Of a stretch of DNA of 64,000 nt, positions 7,254 through 14,476 are shown piece by piece. Source of the DNA: Anaerolineae bacterium. GTDB lineage: Bacteria > Chloroflexota > Anaerolineae > Aggregatilineales > Phototrophicaceae. Position 1 is the stretch's first letter; each line of letters begins with the position of its first letter. The translations under genes were made by a program, and so were the position numbers. The notes below the pieces were generated by a model. It had not been told where the DNA came from, did no database searches, and saw nothing but the letters and a program-made list of their open reading frames with translations. Location: NCBI GenBank assembly GCA_022820125.1, contig JAJEGA010000033.1:41779-105778 (forward strand), written 5' to 3'.

Positions 7254-8576
7254 ATGAATCGAACGATAGGCATTTCCATTCGCGCGCTCGTCTTGTTGGC
7301 GCTCTTGATGACATCGGCTGTCGCCTTCGCCCAGGATCAAACCCAAAGTGAAAGCGCAGCCAGCCCGCCATTCATCGGTATCCGATATTGGCATCACGAT
7401 GAGGGCTTGTTCGTCACCGGCATCATCCCGAATACGCCGGCCGCCGCTGCCGACATGGAGGCGGGCGATATCGTCATGGCGGTTGAAGGCGAGCCCATCC
7501 GGGTTGAGACCGTGCGCGACGTGGTTTGGAAACACGATGTTGGCGCAACCGTTTCTTTGAGCATCGACCGCGACGGCCGGCAATTTACCCAGGATCTGAC
7601 CCTGATCGCGCTGCCCGAGGATCTCTTCGAGAACCCCGATTACGCCATGCCGCTTGATCTGGCGTCGGTCGGTCTGTTCGTCGCTCAGTGCAATGACAAG
7701 CTGTTGGTCATGGGCGCCTTGTCTGGCTCCGAAATCGCGACCGCGGGCTTCCATGTATACGACAAAATCATCGCGATTGACGGCGCTGAAGTCCGCACCA
7801 TTGGCGAAGCCGATGCGGCCGTTTCCGCTCTGAGCGCGGGCGATGAACTCAGCTTCGCGATATTGCGCGGCGATCGTGAAATGACGATCAAGGTCATCGC
7901 GGAAGATCACCGCCGGCGCGATCCGCGTCGCCGTCCACCGCGCCGCCCACACCCGCGCTTGGAGGTTGAGCGCGCCTACGTATCCGACAATATCGAACTG
8001 GGTTATGGCGATGGCTTCGTTGTCGTCAGCGTCTTGAACCCGGCGCATGAATTGTACGCGGCTGGTTTGCGCCAATTTGACCTCATCGTCGAAGCCAACG
8101 GGGCGCCGGTGGAAGAAGCGACCAATCTGTTCAGCGGCGACACGATTCAAGTCGCGGTCGAGCGCATGAACAGCACGCTGCGCTTCGACCTCCCGGTATC
8201 GGCGGCGCCGCTGCTGATCTTCGGCGATGTCGAGCCGGTCGAGCAGGATCGCGCGCAGTGGCTGGGCTTGCACGAGAAGCAGGTCACGCTGGGTGTGCGC
8301 TACCTGCAATTGGAGCCCAACAGCCCCTACTTCGAGGGCAGCGGCTTGACGCAGGGCGCTTATGTCGCCGAGGTGATTGAAGGCTTGCCCGCTGAAAGCG
8401 CTGGTATGCTGCAAGGCGATATCATCGTGGCGGTGGCTGGCGAGCCAGTCACCCTGGAGATTGACCTGCGCAATCGCATCTACTTCCACGAGCCCGGCGA
8501 GCAGGTGACGCTTGATATCCTGCGCGATGGCGAGATTTTGCAGATTGATGTGACGCTGCGGGTGGCGAGCAAGTAA
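7254..8576 (+). CDS. Secreted multi-PDZ-domain protein
   Basis: A 440-residue exported protein. Residues 1-27 form a signal peptide ending near AVAFAQ. Several PDZ-type modules follow, recognisable by the carboxylate loop and the GD.I.AV.G core: GIIPNTPAAAADMEAGDIVM, then FHVYDKIIAIDGAEV, then YAAGLRQFDLIVEANGAPV, then ESAGMLQGDIIVAVAGEPV. No trypsin-like or other protease domain is attached, unlike DegP/HtrA or CtpA. A basic Arg/Pro-rich linker (residues about 221-236) separates the second and third modules. It probably binds exposed C-termini of exported proteins as a scaffold. Start chosen at 7254, behind AAGGGGG; an upstream in-frame ATG (7215) would spoil the signal peptide. Confidence 0.8.
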   Translation: MNRTIGISIRALVLLALLMTSAVAFAQDQTQSESAASPPFIGIRYWHHDEGLFVTGIIPNTPAAAADMEAGDIVMAVEGEPIRVETVRDVVWKHDVGATVSLSIDRDGRQFTQDLTLIALPEDLFENPDYAMPLDLASVGLFVAQCNDKLLVMGALSGSEIATAGFHVYDKIIAIDGAEVRTIGEADAAVSALSAGDELSFAILRGDREMTIKVIAEDHRRRDPRRRPPRRPHPRLEVERAYVSDNIELGYGDGFVVVSVLNPAHELYAAGLRQFDLIVEANGAPVEEATNLFSGDTIQVAVERMNSTLRFDLPVSAAPLLIFGDVEPVEQDRAQWLGLHEKQVTLGVRYLQLEPNSPYFEGSGLTQGAYVAEVIEGLPAESAGMLQGDIIVAVAGEPVTLEIDLRNRIYFHEPGEQVTLDILRDGEILQIDVTLRVASK

Positions 8577-8602
8577 GCTGCTGACAGCTAGAAGAATTCA
8601 GG

Positions 8603-8631
8603 AGCCCCTGTCAAATGGCAGGGGCTTTTTG
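8603..8631 (+). terminator. Rho-independent terminator after the PDZ gene
   Basis: The stem AGCCCCTGTC/GGCAGGGGCT (one G-T pair) with loop AAAT is followed by TTTTTG. It lies 26 bases after the stop codon. Confidence 0.85.
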
Positions 8632-8672
8632 TTTGGCTAGACCACGCGGGATGTTAATAACAGTAGCAAGAA

Positions 8673-8697
8673 GGGCGAGACAGCGGCTCGCCCCTAC
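8673..8697. repeat. GGGCGA hairpin repeat, copy 1
   Basis: GGGCGAG and CTCGCCC flank a seven-base loop and are followed by CTAC. The same arrangement occurs at 25189 and twice near 63904-63973. It lies between the convergent PDZ and rny genes. Confidence 0.6.
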
Positions 8698-8740
8698 AAC
8701 GACGCTCTAACTTGTGCTTCGGCAGCGCAAGCCGGCCTCG

Positions 8741-10312
8741 TTACTTCGCGTACTCCACCCGCCGCGTCTCGCGGATGACATGCACCTTGATCTGCCCCGG
8801 ATACTGCATATCGCCCTCAATTTGCTTGGCGATATCGCGCGCCAGTTGAATCGAGGAGTAGTCGTCCACCACCTCGGGCCGCACGATGATGCGAATCTCG
8901 CGGCCCGCTTGCAGCGCGTAGCTTTGCTCGACGCCATCAAAGCCGTTGGCGATTTCCTCCAGCTGCTTGACGCGGCGGATGTAAGAATCAAGGCTCTCGC
9001 GCCGGGCGCCGGGGCGCGCGCCCGATATGGCGTCAGCCGCTTCGACGATAAAGGCTTCGACGCATTCTTTCTCCACCTCGTGGTGATGGGCGGCGATGCA
9101 GTTCACCACCGGGTCTTTGCCACCGTAGCGCTTGACGAACTCGGCGCCGATCATCGCGTGAGTGCCCTCGACATTGTGATCAATCGCCTTGCCGATGTCA
9201 TGCAGCAAGCCACCGGCTTTGGCGATGTTGACATTGGCGCCCAATTCCATCGCGATCATGCCGGCGATATGCGCGGTTTCAATCGCATGAGCGTGCTGAT
9301 TCTGCCCGTAGCTGGTGCGGAATTTCAACGTGCCCAAGAGCTTAAGCACTTCTGTATGCAAGCCGTGGATGCCGGTCTCGTAGGCGGCGCGTTCGCCTTC
9401 TTCGCGCACGATCTGTTCGACTTCCGCCCGCGTGTCTTCGACCAGTTTTTCAATCCGCGCCGGGTGAATGCGCCCATCGACGACCAGTTTCGCCATGGTC
9501 CGCTTCGCCACTTCGCGGCGCACGGGATCAAAACTGCTGATGGTGACGGATTCCGGCGAGTCATCCACGACCACATCGACGCCGGTCGCCAGCTCAAATG
9601 AGCGGATATTGCGCCCGTTGCGGCCAATGATGCGGCCCTTCATATCATCGCTGGACAAATGAACCACGCTGACGGATATCTCATTCACCTGCTCGGAAGC
9701 CAGCCGCTGTATCGCCATGGCGATGAGGCTGCGCGCTCGCTGATCGGCGGTTTCGCGCGCCTCGGCTTCCACCTGTCGGATGATGCGCGCCATATCGTTT
9801 CGCGCATCGAGCTCAATCGAATCCAACAGTTGTTGACGCGCTTCGTCTATCGTCATTTGCGCGATAACCTCGAGCCGCTCAATCATGACGGCTTCGGATT
9901 TCTTGAGTTCGTTTTCTTTCCTGTCGAGCCGGCTTTGGCGTTTGTTCAGCTGCTGATCGCGCTGCTCGAGGCGCTCCATCCGGTTGTCGAGGTCCTTGCG
10001 CCGGCGTTGAATCCGTTCATCCTCGTCATTTAGATCGCGGCGGCGGCGCGAGATTTTCGCTTCGGCTTCGCTAATGCGGCGTTGCGCTTCATTATCGGCG
10101 TCGACAAGGATGGTCGTCTTTTCGGATTCCGCCTTTGTCAGAATCTGTTTGGCATCTTCCGATGCCTTTATGAGGGCGCTCTGTCCTTCTTCTTGCTGCT
10201 GTTTGAGCAGCGCGGCCACGCTCCGGCGGCCGCCGACGATATAACCCGCCCCAGCGCCAACGATAGCAACGACAACAGCGAGCACGATTGTTGCAAGTTC
10301 ATGAATTTCCAT
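8741..10312 (-). CDS. rny: Ribonuclease Y
   Basis: A 523-residue membrane-anchored endoribonuclease that starts mRNA decay. The order of parts is that of RNase Y. There is one N-terminal membrane helix (about residues 5-27). A long, highly charged coiled coil runs to about residue 200. A KH domain follows (GRIIGRNGRNIRSFE). Next comes an HD domain with the metal-binding HDIGKAID and the loop around AAHHHEVE. The conserved C-terminal tail ends the protein. Length is normal for the family (about 515-525). Its own ribosome-binding site is poor, whereas a strong AAGGAG serves an overlapping out-of-frame leader ORF (see 10168-10341). recX lies upstream on the same strand, about 75 bases away, so the two may share a transcript. 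Confidence 0.97.
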   Translation of the reverse strand: MEIHELATIVLAVVVAIVGAGAGYIVGGRRSVAALLKQQQEEGQSALIKASEDAKQILTKAESEKTTILVDADNEAQRRISEAEAKISRRRRDLNDEDERIQRRRKDLDNRMERLEQRDQQLNKRQSRLDRKENELKKSEAVMIERLEVIAQMTIDEARQQLLDSIELDARNDMARIIRQVEAEARETADQRARSLIAMAIQRLASEQVNEISVSVVHLSSDDMKGRIIGRNGRNIRSFELATGVDVVVDDSPESVTISSFDPVRREVAKRTMAKLVVDGRIHPARIEKLVEDTRAEVEQIVREEGERAAYETGIHGLHTEVLKLLGTLKFRTSYGQNQHAHAIETAHIAGMIAMELGANVNIAKAGGLLHDIGKAIDHNVEGTHAMIGAEFVKRYGGKDPVVNCIAAHHHEVEKECVEAFIVEAADAISGARPGARRESLDSYIRRVKQLEEIANGFDGVEQSYALQAGREIRIIVRPEVVDDYSSIQLARDIAKQIEGDMQYPGQIKVHVIRETRRVEYAK

Positions 10313-10341
10313 AGTGGATTGACGGTATCCCTTGGATACAT
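10168..10341 (-). CDS. Possible leader ORF overlapping the start of rny
   Basis: A 57-codon frame that starts at ATG 10341, eight bases from a strong AAGGAG (10350-10355). It crosses the rny start in another frame and ends inside rny. The peptide is Ser/Leu-rich and resembles nothing I know. The excellent ribosome-binding site contrasts with the weak one of rny. It may serve to bring ribosomes to rny, or the AAGGAG may act at a longer distance. Confidence 0.25.
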   Translation of the reverse strand: MYPRDTVNPLWKFMNLQQSCSLLSLLSLALGRVISSAAAGAWPRCSNSSKKKDRAPS

Positions 10342-10387
10342 TCGTCTTGCTCCTTTCTTCTTATGATTCGGCGAAATGCCACCGATA

Positions 10388-11044
10388 CTAGTCTGCGTCT
10401 TCGTCTTGAAAGTAGCCAGGATCGCGCGCGTCAAGCTCCGCCTGCAAGCGCGGAATAACATCCCTGATTACGTATTCGCCAAAGCCACGGCGGCGAAGCA
10501 TCGCGCCCAGCTTTTGCCCGAAGGCTTGGTGCGTGCTGCCCCGGTAACGCCAGATTCGCGCTTGCGCCGCCTGGAATGCCGTTTCCTCTTCATTGATCTC
10601 CGCCAGCAGCGCATCGACGATATCGTCATCAATGCCCTTCTGACGCAATTCAAATCGCAGCGCGCGCAAACCCATGGGCTTAAAGCGATCGCGATTGGAG
10701 ATCCAAAAGCGCGCGAATGCCATATCGTCTACATAATCACGCTGCCGCAATCGCTGGATGACGATTGCGATCAGAGAATCCGCTACCTGCTTTTTGACAA
10801 GATGGCGGCGAACTTCTTCGGTGCTGCGCGGTCTATAGGACAAGTAGCGTAGCGCCAGGTTATAGGCGCGCTGCTGCGAGCCAGCGTCCGCTAACTCGGC
10901 CACTTCTGAATCCGTCAAGGCCTGCCCACGGCTGAGACGCGCCGCCTCCATCAGAGGCAAGTCCAAAGCATATTCGTCATCGAGAAAAAGCTTGACGCGT
11001 TCTTTATCTCGCTGATGCGCTTCCAGACCAGTGACAACCGGCAT
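10388..11044 (-). CDS. recX: Regulatory protein RecX
   Basis: A 218-residue cytoplasmic protein built of repeated three-helix modules, as in RecX, which binds RecA filaments and modulates recombination and SOS induction. Typical segments are ALRYLSYRPRSTEEVRRHL, then a block containing DYVDDMAFARFWI, then LRFELRQKGI. The N-terminal beta-rich part (VKLFLDDEYALDL) is that of longer RecX proteins. Start taken as ATG 11044; an in-frame upstream start at 11128 would add 28 residues without family likeness. recA is not in the window. The upstream 600 bases carry a possible promoter and a palindrome, so the leader could be long. Confidence 0.9.
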   Translation of the reverse strand: MPVVTGLEAHQRDKERVKLFLDDEYALDLPLMEAARLSRGQALTDSEVAELADAGSQQRAYNLALRYLSYRPRSTEEVRRHLVKKQVADSLIAIVIQRLRQRDYVDDMAFARFWISNRDRFKPMGLRALRFELRQKGIDDDIVDALLAEINEEETAFQAAQARIWRYRGSTHQAFGQKLGAMLRRRGFGEYVIRDVIPRLQAELDARDPGYFQDEDAD

Positions 11045-11220
11045 CGTTTCCGTCCAATACAAACGACCGCAGTTCTTCCGAAGCTGCGGCCACACCAGCG
11101 ACAAATTACAATACACGCCATCCGTCAACGAGACGATGGCGGCGCAAAAAAGAATCAGCCTGAAACGCCCCGTAGTTCCTTTCCTACTGCTACGGCGTCA
11201 CGCGTTTGCATACTCATTGC

Positions 11221-11243
11221 TGAACTTTCCGTGTGAAAGTTCA
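11221..11243. promoter_or_regulatory. Perfect 9-bp palindrome upstream of recX
   Basis: TGAACTTTC at 11221-11229 and GAAAGTTCA at 11235-11243 flank CGTGT. It could be an operator for a dimeric repressor or an RNA hairpin in a long recX leader. It is not followed by a T-run on either strand, so it is not a terminator. Confidence 0.4.
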
Positions 11244-11483
11244 TATCAACCTGATCCAATCCAACGGCGAGCGGAATAATCGCTCGTAATTTGCGCGGTC
11301 TGAGCCGCAACCGCAAGCTCGGCGGCGCATGTTGCCGCAAGTTTATCGCCGAGCCCGCTCTTTATATCGCCACCTCAACTTGTCGCAGCGGCTGCAAATT
11401 GGCGCCGCAACCCAGTCGGTGGTACTGAATTAACACCCTTTCAGAATGGCAACGACGGCAATTGGTCATCAGCCATTCATTAT

Positions 11484-11512
11484 CTATTATACAGAAAAAT
11501 GAAACTTGGCAA
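11484..11512 (-). promoter_or_regulatory. Possible promoter directed toward recX
   Basis: Read on the minus strand, TTGCCA (11507-11512) is followed by TATAAT (11486-11491) at 15 bases, or by TAATAG (11484-11489) at the ideal 17 bases. It would give recX a leader of about 430 bases. Confidence 0.4.
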
Positions 11513-11719
11513 GTACCGCCTTGCCGCTGAGTTGACGGTGCCGGGAAATTGACAAAGGTCCACCGCGGCAGATTTCTCAATTGATGCCAGAATTGTCCAA
11601 TAAGACTAGGAAAGCGAGCGGAACGTGTGAGCCAGCGCGCGCCGGCAAGAGCAACCTACCGGCATGGACGAAGAGACAGGTGGCATGGGGCGGGCATTTG
11701 AAGCTCGCGGGAGTGAGTG

Positions 11720-12517
11720 ATGGCGAGGCGCTCGCGCGGCATATTGGTTACCGGCGGCGGCACCTTTCTCGGCGACAATATCGCGTCCGCCCTGCTGGCG
11801 GAAGGCGCCAAGGTGAGCCTGCTGGTGCGCCCCGGGGCAGAAGACAATTTGGGACCGCTGGCGCAGCGCACACGCTGGTCGACGGCGGATGTCTGGAGCC
11901 CCGCCAGCTTGCGTGGCAAGGCGCGTTTGCATTCCGCGGTGATTCACACAGTCGGCAGTTTAACCGCGGATCCGGCGCAGGGTTTGTCATTTCGCCGTCT
12001 CAATTTTGAGTCGGCGCGCAACATCGCCAATATGTGCGTCAGCGATGGCGTCCGGCGCATGATTCTGCTCAGCGGCGTCGGCGCGCCCTGGATCAATCGC
12101 GCCTATATCCGCTCCAAAAGAGAGGCTGAGGACTACATCCTGCGAATGGGCTTAAGCGCCGCGATCGTACGCGCGCCACTGCTATACACGCCGGGGCAAA
12201 GCCGCCCGCTGTTTTACCGCGCCCTGTCCCTGCTTGGCGCGCTTCCGCCGCTGTCCTGGGTCGTTCTGGGGCGGATCGCGCCGATGCCTGTAGACACGCT
12301 CGCGCGCGGCGTCGCCAAGCTCGCCACATCACCCGATGAGGATCGGGCGATCTACTACGCGCGCGACCTGCGGAAGCGAATTCGCCGAGTTGCGCCGCGC
12401 CAGGCTTCTGAAACCAGCGACAACTTCATGCCCGGGACGAAGGATAACCTCAGCCCTTACGACGCATTGGACGAAGAGTTGCCCTTCGGCTGGTCGCCGA
12501 GCGACGAGCCCTCATAA
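11720..12517 (+). CDS. NAD(P)-binding SDR / NmrA-like protein
   Basis: A 265-residue Rossmann protein of the extended/atypical SDR type. The N-terminal dinucleotide loop is VTGGGTFLGDNIA (from about residue 9). A mid-protein region RMILLSGVGAP is followed by YIRSKREAEDYILRMGLSAAIVRAPLLY, which has the Y-x3-K-like arrangement and is typical of NDUFA9/NmrA-like proteins that bind NAD(P)H and sense or transfer redox, often without known substrate. A GGGAG at 11709-11713 favours ATG 11720 over the adjacent GTG 11717. It is transcribed toward tRNA-Cys, which has its own promoter beginning inside the spacer. Confidence 0.75.
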   Translation: MARRSRGILVTGGGTFLGDNIASALLAEGAKVSLLVRPGAEDNLGPLAQRTRWSTADVWSPASLRGKARLHSAVIHTVGSLTADPAQGLSFRRLNFESARNIANMCVSDGVRRMILLSGVGAPWINRAYIRSKREAEDYILRMGLSAAIVRAPLLYTPGQSRPLFYRALSLLGALPPLSWVVLGRIAPMPVDTLARGVAKLATSPDEDRAIYYARDLRKRIRRVAPRQASETSDNFMPGTKDNLSPYDALDEELPFGWSPSDEPS

Positions 12518-12524
12518 CTTGCGC

Positions 12525-12552
12525 TTGAAATGGGATGACAGAGACGTATAAT
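12525..12552 (+). promoter_or_regulatory. Promoter for tRNA-Cys
   Basis: TTGAAA (12525-12530) and a perfect TATAAT (12547-12552) are 16 bases apart. Transcription should begin about five bases before the mature tRNA at 12566. Confidence 0.8.
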
Positions 12553-12565
12553 ATGTGTCCCTTAT

Positions 12566-12637
12566 GGCGACGTAGCCAAGTGGTAAGGCAGAGGTTTGCA
12601 AAACCTTCATTCGTGGGTTCGAATCCCACCGTCGCCT
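12566..12637 (+). tRNA. tRNA-Cys (GCA)
   Basis: The full cloverleaf can be drawn: acceptor GGCGACG/CGTCGCC, D arm, anticodon stem GAGGT/ACCTT with loop TTGCAAA (anticodon GCA), T arm GTGGG TTCGAAT CCCAC. The discriminator base is T (U73), as required for cysteine identity. The 3' CCA is not encoded. It is the only tRNA gene seen in the window. Confidence 0.95.
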
Positions 12638-12665
12638 CTTCGGAGCCTCTCCAGGTTAATCACTA

Positions 12666-12872
12666 ATGAAATCGCAAAGGCGCCGCGCCAAGGCAAAGGC
12701 GGCAGATGGACGGCAGGTCGATAAACGGCGCCTGGCCCCGCTCGCGCCGGGTCCGCTCCCAAATTACAGCTTGAGCAGCGTCTGCCCCGCCTGCGCCAGC
12801 AAGACTTACAAGCAGGCCTGCAAGGCGCGCTGCCCAAGGTGCGGCTTCATGTGGGATTGCAGCGAGCTCTAA
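12666..12872 (+). CDS. Small Cys-rich zinc-ribbon-like protein
   Basis: A 68-residue protein with a basic N-terminal third (KSQRRRAKAKA) and six cysteines in the C-terminal half. The pattern is CPAC, then CKARCPRCGFMWDC, which would suit a zinc ribbon. The function is not known. It starts 28 bases after tRNA-Cys, with no terminator or promoter between, so it is likely read from the tRNA promoter. The ribosome-binding site is weak. The Cys pattern and position favour a real gene. Confidence 0.55.
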   Translation: MKSQRRRAKAKAADGRQVDKRRLAPLAPGPLPNYSLSSVCPACASKTYKQACKARCPRCGFMWDCSEL

Positions 12873-12884
12873 GGACCGCAGTCT

Positions 12885-13673
12885 CTAAGAGACTATCTTC
12901 CAGAAGCGCTCGACATAATCGCCGGTCTGCGGATCGGTGAAGGCGCGCCGCACGTCAGATTCCATCGCCGCCAGGTCTGCCCAGAAGGTGCTTATCTGCG
13001 AGTGGTAGCAAGCGATCGCCGCGGTCTTCGCTCGCATTTCCGCATCGCTCAAGACGACATCCGCCGGCGCCAGCGGCAGGTCAATTGCGCCAAGCGCCAT
13101 CTCGGTGGACCGATCCGCCTTTGAATAGGGGAACTCCACATAAAAACGCAAGACCGATTTGTCCGGCGCGTCGCGCATCTGGGTCATGCCCCAGTCGCGC
13201 GCAATTTGATGATCCACATGATGGCCCACGCCCAGGGGCAGATACACCCTTGCCGCCGTTTCCAGCTCGGGGATTTGAATGCCCTTTAACAGGCGAGGCG
13301 CGTAATCGGCGCGATGAACCTCGCCGAAGAGCGACTCCTCCGACGGATAAAGCGCCAAGTCGCCCGCCAGGCGATAGACGCAATCGGGAAGCGGCACGTG
13401 CATGAAGTCGACGCCAAGCGCGCGTGAGGCGCGTTCATCTTCGATCTGGCGCTGGCGCAGCGGATCGACGCCCGCCCCCCAACGCCGGTGCAAGTCCGCC
13501 AAGATTGGCGTATCCGGCAGCTCGCCCTGAAACAAACCACCCATCATGGTAATCACGAGCACGGAATGCCCAGCCGCGGTTAACTGGCTCGCCGTGCCGC
13601 CACAGCTGAAGACGCCGTCGTCAAAATGCGGAGAGATTATGACATGGGTTTCGGCTGGCGCTATTGAAGCCAT
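12885..13673 (-). CDS. PIG-L / LmbE family N-deacetylase
   Basis: A 262-residue zinc-dependent deacetylase of the LmbE-like family, which removes acetyl groups from GlcNAc-containing substrates (GlcNAc-PI, GlcNAc-inositol of mycothiol, bacillithiol precursors and others). The metal/catalytic motif SPHFDDGVFSCGG (His16, Asp18, Asp19) keeps H-x-D-D although the usual Pro is Phe. The third ligand lies in GVGHHVDHQ (151-155). The substrate cannot be assigned. The start at 13673 lies 28 bases after the endonuclease III stop, behind a GAAGGCGAG; an upstream in-frame start (13727) would overlap nth. Confidence 0.85.
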   Translation of the reverse strand: MASIAPAETHVIISPHFDDGVFSCGGTASQLTAAGHSVLVITMMGGLFQGELPDTPILADLHRRWGAGVDPLRQRQIEDERASRALGVDFMHVPLPDCVYRLAGDLALYPSEESLFGEVHRADYAPRLLKGIQIPELETAARVYLPLGVGHHVDHQIARDWGMTQMRDAPDKSVLRFYVEFPYSKADRSTEMALGAIDLPLAPADVVLSDAEMRAKTAAIACYHSQISTFWADLAAMESDVRRAFTDPQTGDYVERFWKIVS

Positions 13674-13701
13674 TCTGAACTCGCCTTCTGCGGGAACTGA
13701 T

Positions 13702-14415
13702 TTAGCTGACGGCGGACGCGGCGGCAAAAAAATCGCAGGCTTCGCTGATGGCGCAGCGCCCGCAAACCGGCTTGCGCGCGTGGCAGGTATCGCGCCCGTG
13801 CTGTATCAACTGTATATGAAACTGATAGTAATCCTCCGGCGGCGCAATCGCTTCCATCACCGGATGGGCATCATCCGCCGAAAGCTTCTCCGGCAAAAAG
13901 CCGATACGCTTGCTGACACGATAGATATGGGTATCGACGGGAAAAGCCGGTCGGCCGTAGGCGAAGCACAAGACGATCGCGGCTGTTTTGGGTCCGATGC
14001 CTTTGAGCGAGACCAGCCAGGCTTTCGCCTCATCCAGCGGCAGGTCGTTCAAGAAGTCGATGCTGTATTCGCCGGCTTTTTCGAAGATGACCTCAAGCGC
14101 GCTTTGAATCCGCGGCGCCTTCTGATTGGCCAGACCGGCGGGACGAACGGCGTCTATCAGATCGTCGAGCGCGGCAAAACGCACCGCATCCCAAGACGGG
14201 AAGCGTTCTTTCAAGCGGGCAAAAGCGCGGTCGCGGTTGGTGTCATTGGTGCTCTGGCTAAGGATGCAGCTGATCAATTCGTCCATGCCATCTTGATTGC
14301 GCGACCAATCCAACTCGCCGTAGACCTCGGTGAGGGCAGCGGCAACCGGCGCGTACTTCGCCTTGCGCGCCTCAAGATTGTCAACTTTGTCTAGCGGATT
14401 TCGTCTGCGAGCCAT
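13702..14415 (-). CDS. nth: Endonuclease III-like HhH-GPD DNA glycosylase
   Basis: A 237-residue base-excision repair glycosylase/AP lyase. The helix-hairpin-helix SLKGIGPKTAAIV contains the catalytic Lys (143). The catalytic Asp is in PVDTHIYRVSKRIG (161). The [4Fe-4S] ligands C211-x6-C218-x2-C221-x5-C227 are complete. It removes oxidised pyrimidines, although the family also includes mismatch-specific members. It is followed by the PIG-L gene and preceded by two MFS genes on the same strand, with 61 bases between, so it may be read from the MFS operon. Confidence 0.9.
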   Translation of the reverse strand: MARRRNPLDKVDNLEARKAKYAPVAAALTEVYGELDWSRNQDGMDELISCILSQSTNDTNRDRAFARLKERFPSWDAVRFAALDDLIDAVRPAGLANQKAPRIQSALEVIFEKAGEYSIDFLNDLPLDEAKAWLVSLKGIGPKTAAIVLCFAYGRPAFPVDTHIYRVSKRIGFLPEKLSADDAHPVMEAIAPPEDYYQFHIQLIQHGRDTCHARKPVCGRCAISEACDFFAAASAVS

Positions 14416-14476
14416 GCGTCAATTGTACAGCGCGGGCGGAACTCTGCAAGCGACGGATGGATTGGGGGGCGAGGAA

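Larger units (their letters stand above)
11045..11719 (-). other. Gene-free interval upstream of recX and the NmrA-like gene
   Basis: This divergent spacer of about 675 bases has no convincing gene. It holds a perfect 9-bp inverted repeat (11221-11243), a possible minus-strand promoter (11484-11512) and a 35-codon minus-strand frame (11362-11469) with a CxxC pair but no ribosome-binding site. No known structured RNA was recognised. Confidence 0.5.

Noticed and set aside
7227..8489. 420-codon minus-strand frame opposite the PDZ gene
   Set aside because: The plus strand has a signal peptide, PDZ modules, promoter and terminator; the minus frame has none of these.
8714..9601. 295-codon plus-strand frame opposite rny
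   Set aside because: Shadow of RNase Y; the minus strand holds all RNase Y domains.
11362..11469. 35-codon minus-strand ORF with CxxC upstream of recX
   Set aside because: It has no ribosome-binding site and only one CxxC pair; kept only as a note in the gene-free interval.
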